A program made the position numbers and the translations under genes. The notes beneath the pieces are model-generated. The model was given only the letters and a program-made list of their open reading frames with translations. It searched no databases and was not told where the DNA came from. From NIOZ-UU13 sp041862635 (GTDB lineage Bacteria > Planctomycetota > Phycisphaerae > Sedimentisphaerales > Anaerobacaceae), in NCBI GenBank assembly GCA_041862635.1, contig JBGVTO010000055.1:1-34177 (forward strand): a stretch of 34,177 nucleotides of DNA, given 5' to 3'. Of this stretch, positions 32,539-34,177 are shown piece by piece (position 1 is the stretch's first letter; every line of letters begins with the position of its first letter).

Positions 32539-33107
32539 TCAACCTCTTTGGGCCTTATTCCGGTCAGATTCTTCCGCATTCAAATTATCATTTAATCCCA
32601 GCTCTCGCAGCGCAACTTTTGTCTCTTCCATCTTTTGCGTGGAAATGCCAGATTCAGGAGATACTTCTATTATGACCTTCAACTTCAAATCTTTTTCGGC
32701 AGCAAACTTAGAGACTACCCTCGTATAGAAATTCATCCATTTTTGCGGCGGTACTTCTCCACTCCACGTAAGCGTACCTGCTTCTGGCCTCGGTCCGACT
32801 GGCGGCTCGATTTTCTCCTTCAGCCCGATGTTTACATTTGCTGCGCCACGAACTGCTCCCACAGCGGCGGTAACAACGAAGTTGCCTTCATCTTTTGCAG
32901 CACAGAAGACACCATCTTTGTCGATTCTACCGCCGGTAGCATGCCACTGGATATTTTCCAAGGGAAAGTCGCGCCGTGCTGGTCAAGCCCTTTTGCCATG
33001 AATGTCTGCTTCTTTCCCATCTCCAGCCCTATCTCCGATGGGTTGAGCACAATGGAAGTTAGCTTCGGGGGTTCGATGTGTTTTTTGGCCTCTTCGGCTT
33101 TAAGAAT
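32539..33107 (-). pseudogene. DUF499-like (defence-type) protein C-terminus with frameshift
   Basis: Two minus-strand frames continue each other. The first covers LTSIVLNPSEIGLEMGKKQTF and GLDQHG. The second, after a one-base shift at about 32970-32976, continues as PLENIQWHATGGRIDKDGVFCAAKDEG (an Ig-like beta domain of the Big-2 kind). A conserved C-terminal block follows: LTWSGEVPPQKWMNFYTRVVSKF, then VIIEVSPESGIS and ALRELGLNDN. This block matches my memory of the end of DUF499/Swi2-like ATPases linked to anti-phage clusters. The ATPase part is absent upstream, so it is a dead remnant. Family assignment is moderately confident; the frameshift is read directly. Confidence 0.55.
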
Positions 33108-33111
33108 AAAT

Positions 33112-33372
33112 AGAAAGCAGAAAAAGCCATGGAAAGATAATTTGGCGAAGAAAAAACAACTGGTTGAGAAACTGGAGGAAGTTGAGAAACGGTATGATTT
33201 TTATACAAATTTATATCGTCAATATTCCGCTGATTTGCTGAAATTGTGTGTATACGCAAGAAAACTAATAACAAATGAGAATATCAGGGCTCACCTTGAA
33301 AACAATCTACCCGAGATATTAGAGCGATTTGAAAAAATCGTCTTTGAGACTGAAGGGCAGAAAATTGCCTGA
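33112..33372 (+). pseudogene. RepB/ParB-like plasmid partition C-terminal fragment
   Basis: The plus frame from 33112 reads WKDNLAKKKQLVEKLEEVEK, then YGR-like YDFYTNLYRQYSADLLKLCVYARKLI and ENNLPEILERFEKIV. This pattern (basic-acidic linker, then 'RGYLAKLIENE..R.L..NHPEIL..F..I') resembles the C-terminus of RepB/ParB-type partition proteins (PF07506-like). No start codon precedes it and the N-terminal ParB domain is missing, so it is a fragment. It overlaps by position the end of the opposite-strand DUF499-like remnant. The assignment is tentative. Confidence 0.45.
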
Positions 33373-33383
33373 GATAATCAACA

Positions 33384-33695
33384 TCAATAGTAATTGGATC
33401 GAAGCTCTGGAGAAAACCTTTGTAATCGTAAGTAGGCATAAACAGGTTGAAACATGCTAAGAGTTCGATGCATTGTCCCACCGAAAAACTTCGTCCTTTT
33501 TGTCACTGAAGGACCTACGTGAACTCGCTTCATATAACTAATTGTATTATCTTGGCGGCATAAACACCATAGGAAACCTTCGCACTCTCCTGTGTTGTGT
33601 CCGCGAGACCTTGGGATATTCCTTGATTTTTTGTAGGCCATCTTCTGCCTAATACTGGGTACACAGATGTAGCAGAGTTGTACTCCTTGAAACAT
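33384..33695 (-). CDS. Hypothetical ORF with cysteine pairs
   Basis: An ATG at 33695 opens 103 residues with LCYIC and CLC pairs (a possible zinc site), a basic middle (RSRGHNTGECEGFLWCLCR) and a His-rich end. No family is recognised. Its N-terminus lies 14 bases left of the 170-bp repeat copy C (33709-33881). It is probably a remnant. Confidence 0.25.
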   Translation of the reverse strand: MFQGVQLCYICVPSIRQKMAYKKSRNIPRSRGHNTGECEGFLWCLCRQDNTISYMKRVHVGPSVTKRTKFFGGTMHRTLSMFQPVYAYLRLQRFSPELRSNYY

Positions 33696-33708
33696 AACTA
33701 AACTTTCT

Positions 33709-33881
33709 TACGGGCCTTCTCAGCCCTTAATGAATGTCAGAGTTGTCGGTTTACAGGAGCCGCGAATTTCTGTAACTCTTTACACATCTGAGACTTATCT
33801 ATTGTCGGCCACACAGACCCCGACACAAAGATCTGATAGGTCGTATGTTCGAAACGCGCCCCCGCTATGAACCTACGACCC
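33709..33881. repeat. 170-bp repeat, copy C (inverted relative to 7201-7370)
   Basis: Extension X comes first, then the palindromic core GGTCGTATGTTCGAAACGCG with GAACCTACGACCC. The reverse complement matches 7201-7370 with about 7 mismatches. The homology ends exactly at 33709 and 33881. Confidence 0.9.
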
Positions 33882-33939
33882 AGATAATGACGAATAAGCC
33901 TAAAGAACAATTTGCTCATCTTTGGTCCCGAAAATGTTC

Positions 33940-34177
33940 CTTCATGGAATTTTTTATACTTGGTTTCGGCTTTGCACCAAAGATAAGATTTACAACAAAG
34001 AGAAAAAGCTCGTGGAAATAATCAAGGACAGCCTTTCATAGGGCCGCAAGACGTTCACTTATTGTCAGTATACGAAGGACGTCACTGGCAGGTTGTAGGA
34101 ACTGCTTCTGGATGATGGTATAAACGCGGAGGTCCTGAGGGCCTCGGTGGAACCGAAGAAAAGAGAGGAGAAGACCT
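33940..34177 (+). pseudogene. SNF2/DEAD-type helicase fragment with two in-frame stops
   Basis: The frame reads TKDKIYNKEKKLVEIIKDSL, stop, GRKTFTYCQYTKDVTGRL, stop, ELLLDDGINAEVLRASVEPKK. This is the C-terminal RecA-like lobe of large helicases: 'K..KL.E.I...L..GRK.LVYCQYT' followed by 'RL..LL...GINA.VL.ASV'. TAG at 34037 and 34097 interrupt it, so it is decayed. It continues past the window edge. Such helicases occur with DUF499-type proteins in anti-phage clusters, which agrees with the fragment 1 kb to the left. Confidence 0.6.

Overview
The window looks like an accessory region of a Gram-negative bacterial chromosome from a repeat-rich, probably uncultured lineage. Evidence for a Gram-negative cell is a lipoprotein-type secreted peptidase, a signal-peptide beta-barrel protein ending in Phe, and large YD-repeat remnants. 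Several conserved hypothetical types (for example the 'VGGIQASIWKN' start at 31.5 kb) recall Planctomycetota-like genomes. That placement is a guess from family memory. No rRNA, tRNA or housekeeping marker is present to settle it.

Layout. 1-3.0 kb is decayed DNA with fragments of a CBS-domain protein and a MacB/FtsX-type ABC permease. 3.0-6.7 kb is a compact minus-strand operon: ParB-like protein, PD-(D/E)xK-like protein, C5-cytosine methyltransferase and Vsr endonuclease. The first three genes overlap by 4 bases. This is a candidate modification/defence module. 7.5-13 kb holds two convergent exported metallopeptidases (M36-like and M1-like). 13-15.6 kb has hairpins, a roughly 110-nt structured RNA candidate, a 48-codon leader ORF overlapping a beta-barrel gene (ATGA), and a second tiny membrane ORF.

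15.6-19.9 kb is a cassette-like stretch. It contains a PD-(D/E)xK protein, an HNH protein between two 85-bp direct repeats, two small genes, and a 300-aa gene bracketed by a 12-bp inverted repeat with an integron attC-like half-site. It ends at an IS110-family transposase remnant. 20.9-24.7 kb has an unusual membrane-anchored alpha/beta hydrolase and a three-gene operon (94-aa protein, GNAT acetyltransferase, DUF364-like protein). 24.8-28.6 kb is decayed: RHS/YD-repeat pseudogene with one internal TGA, a gene interrupted by repeat sequence, and a DUF2293 remnant.

28.7-30.9 kb is a two-gene unit, an unrecognised 569-aa protein overlapping by one base a small K+-channel-like protein. This is a second candidate undescribed system. 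31.4-34.2 kb carries a hypothetical gene and broken remnants of defence- and plasmid-type genes: a DUF499-like C-terminus with a frameshift, a RepB-like C-terminus, and a helicase fragment with two in-frame stops.

Repeats link the region. A 42-bp palindrome (copies or halves at 81, 7201, 13129, 27625 and 33839) forms the core of a modular repeat. Two 170-bp copies, at 7201-7370 and 33709-33881, are inverted relative to each other and about 96% identical. A second composite repeat (72 bp plus 85 bp) occurs only at 16.7-19.5 kb. Together these suggest a turnover-prone defence and gene-capture island. All functional statements are inferences from sequence motifs and have not been searched against databases.
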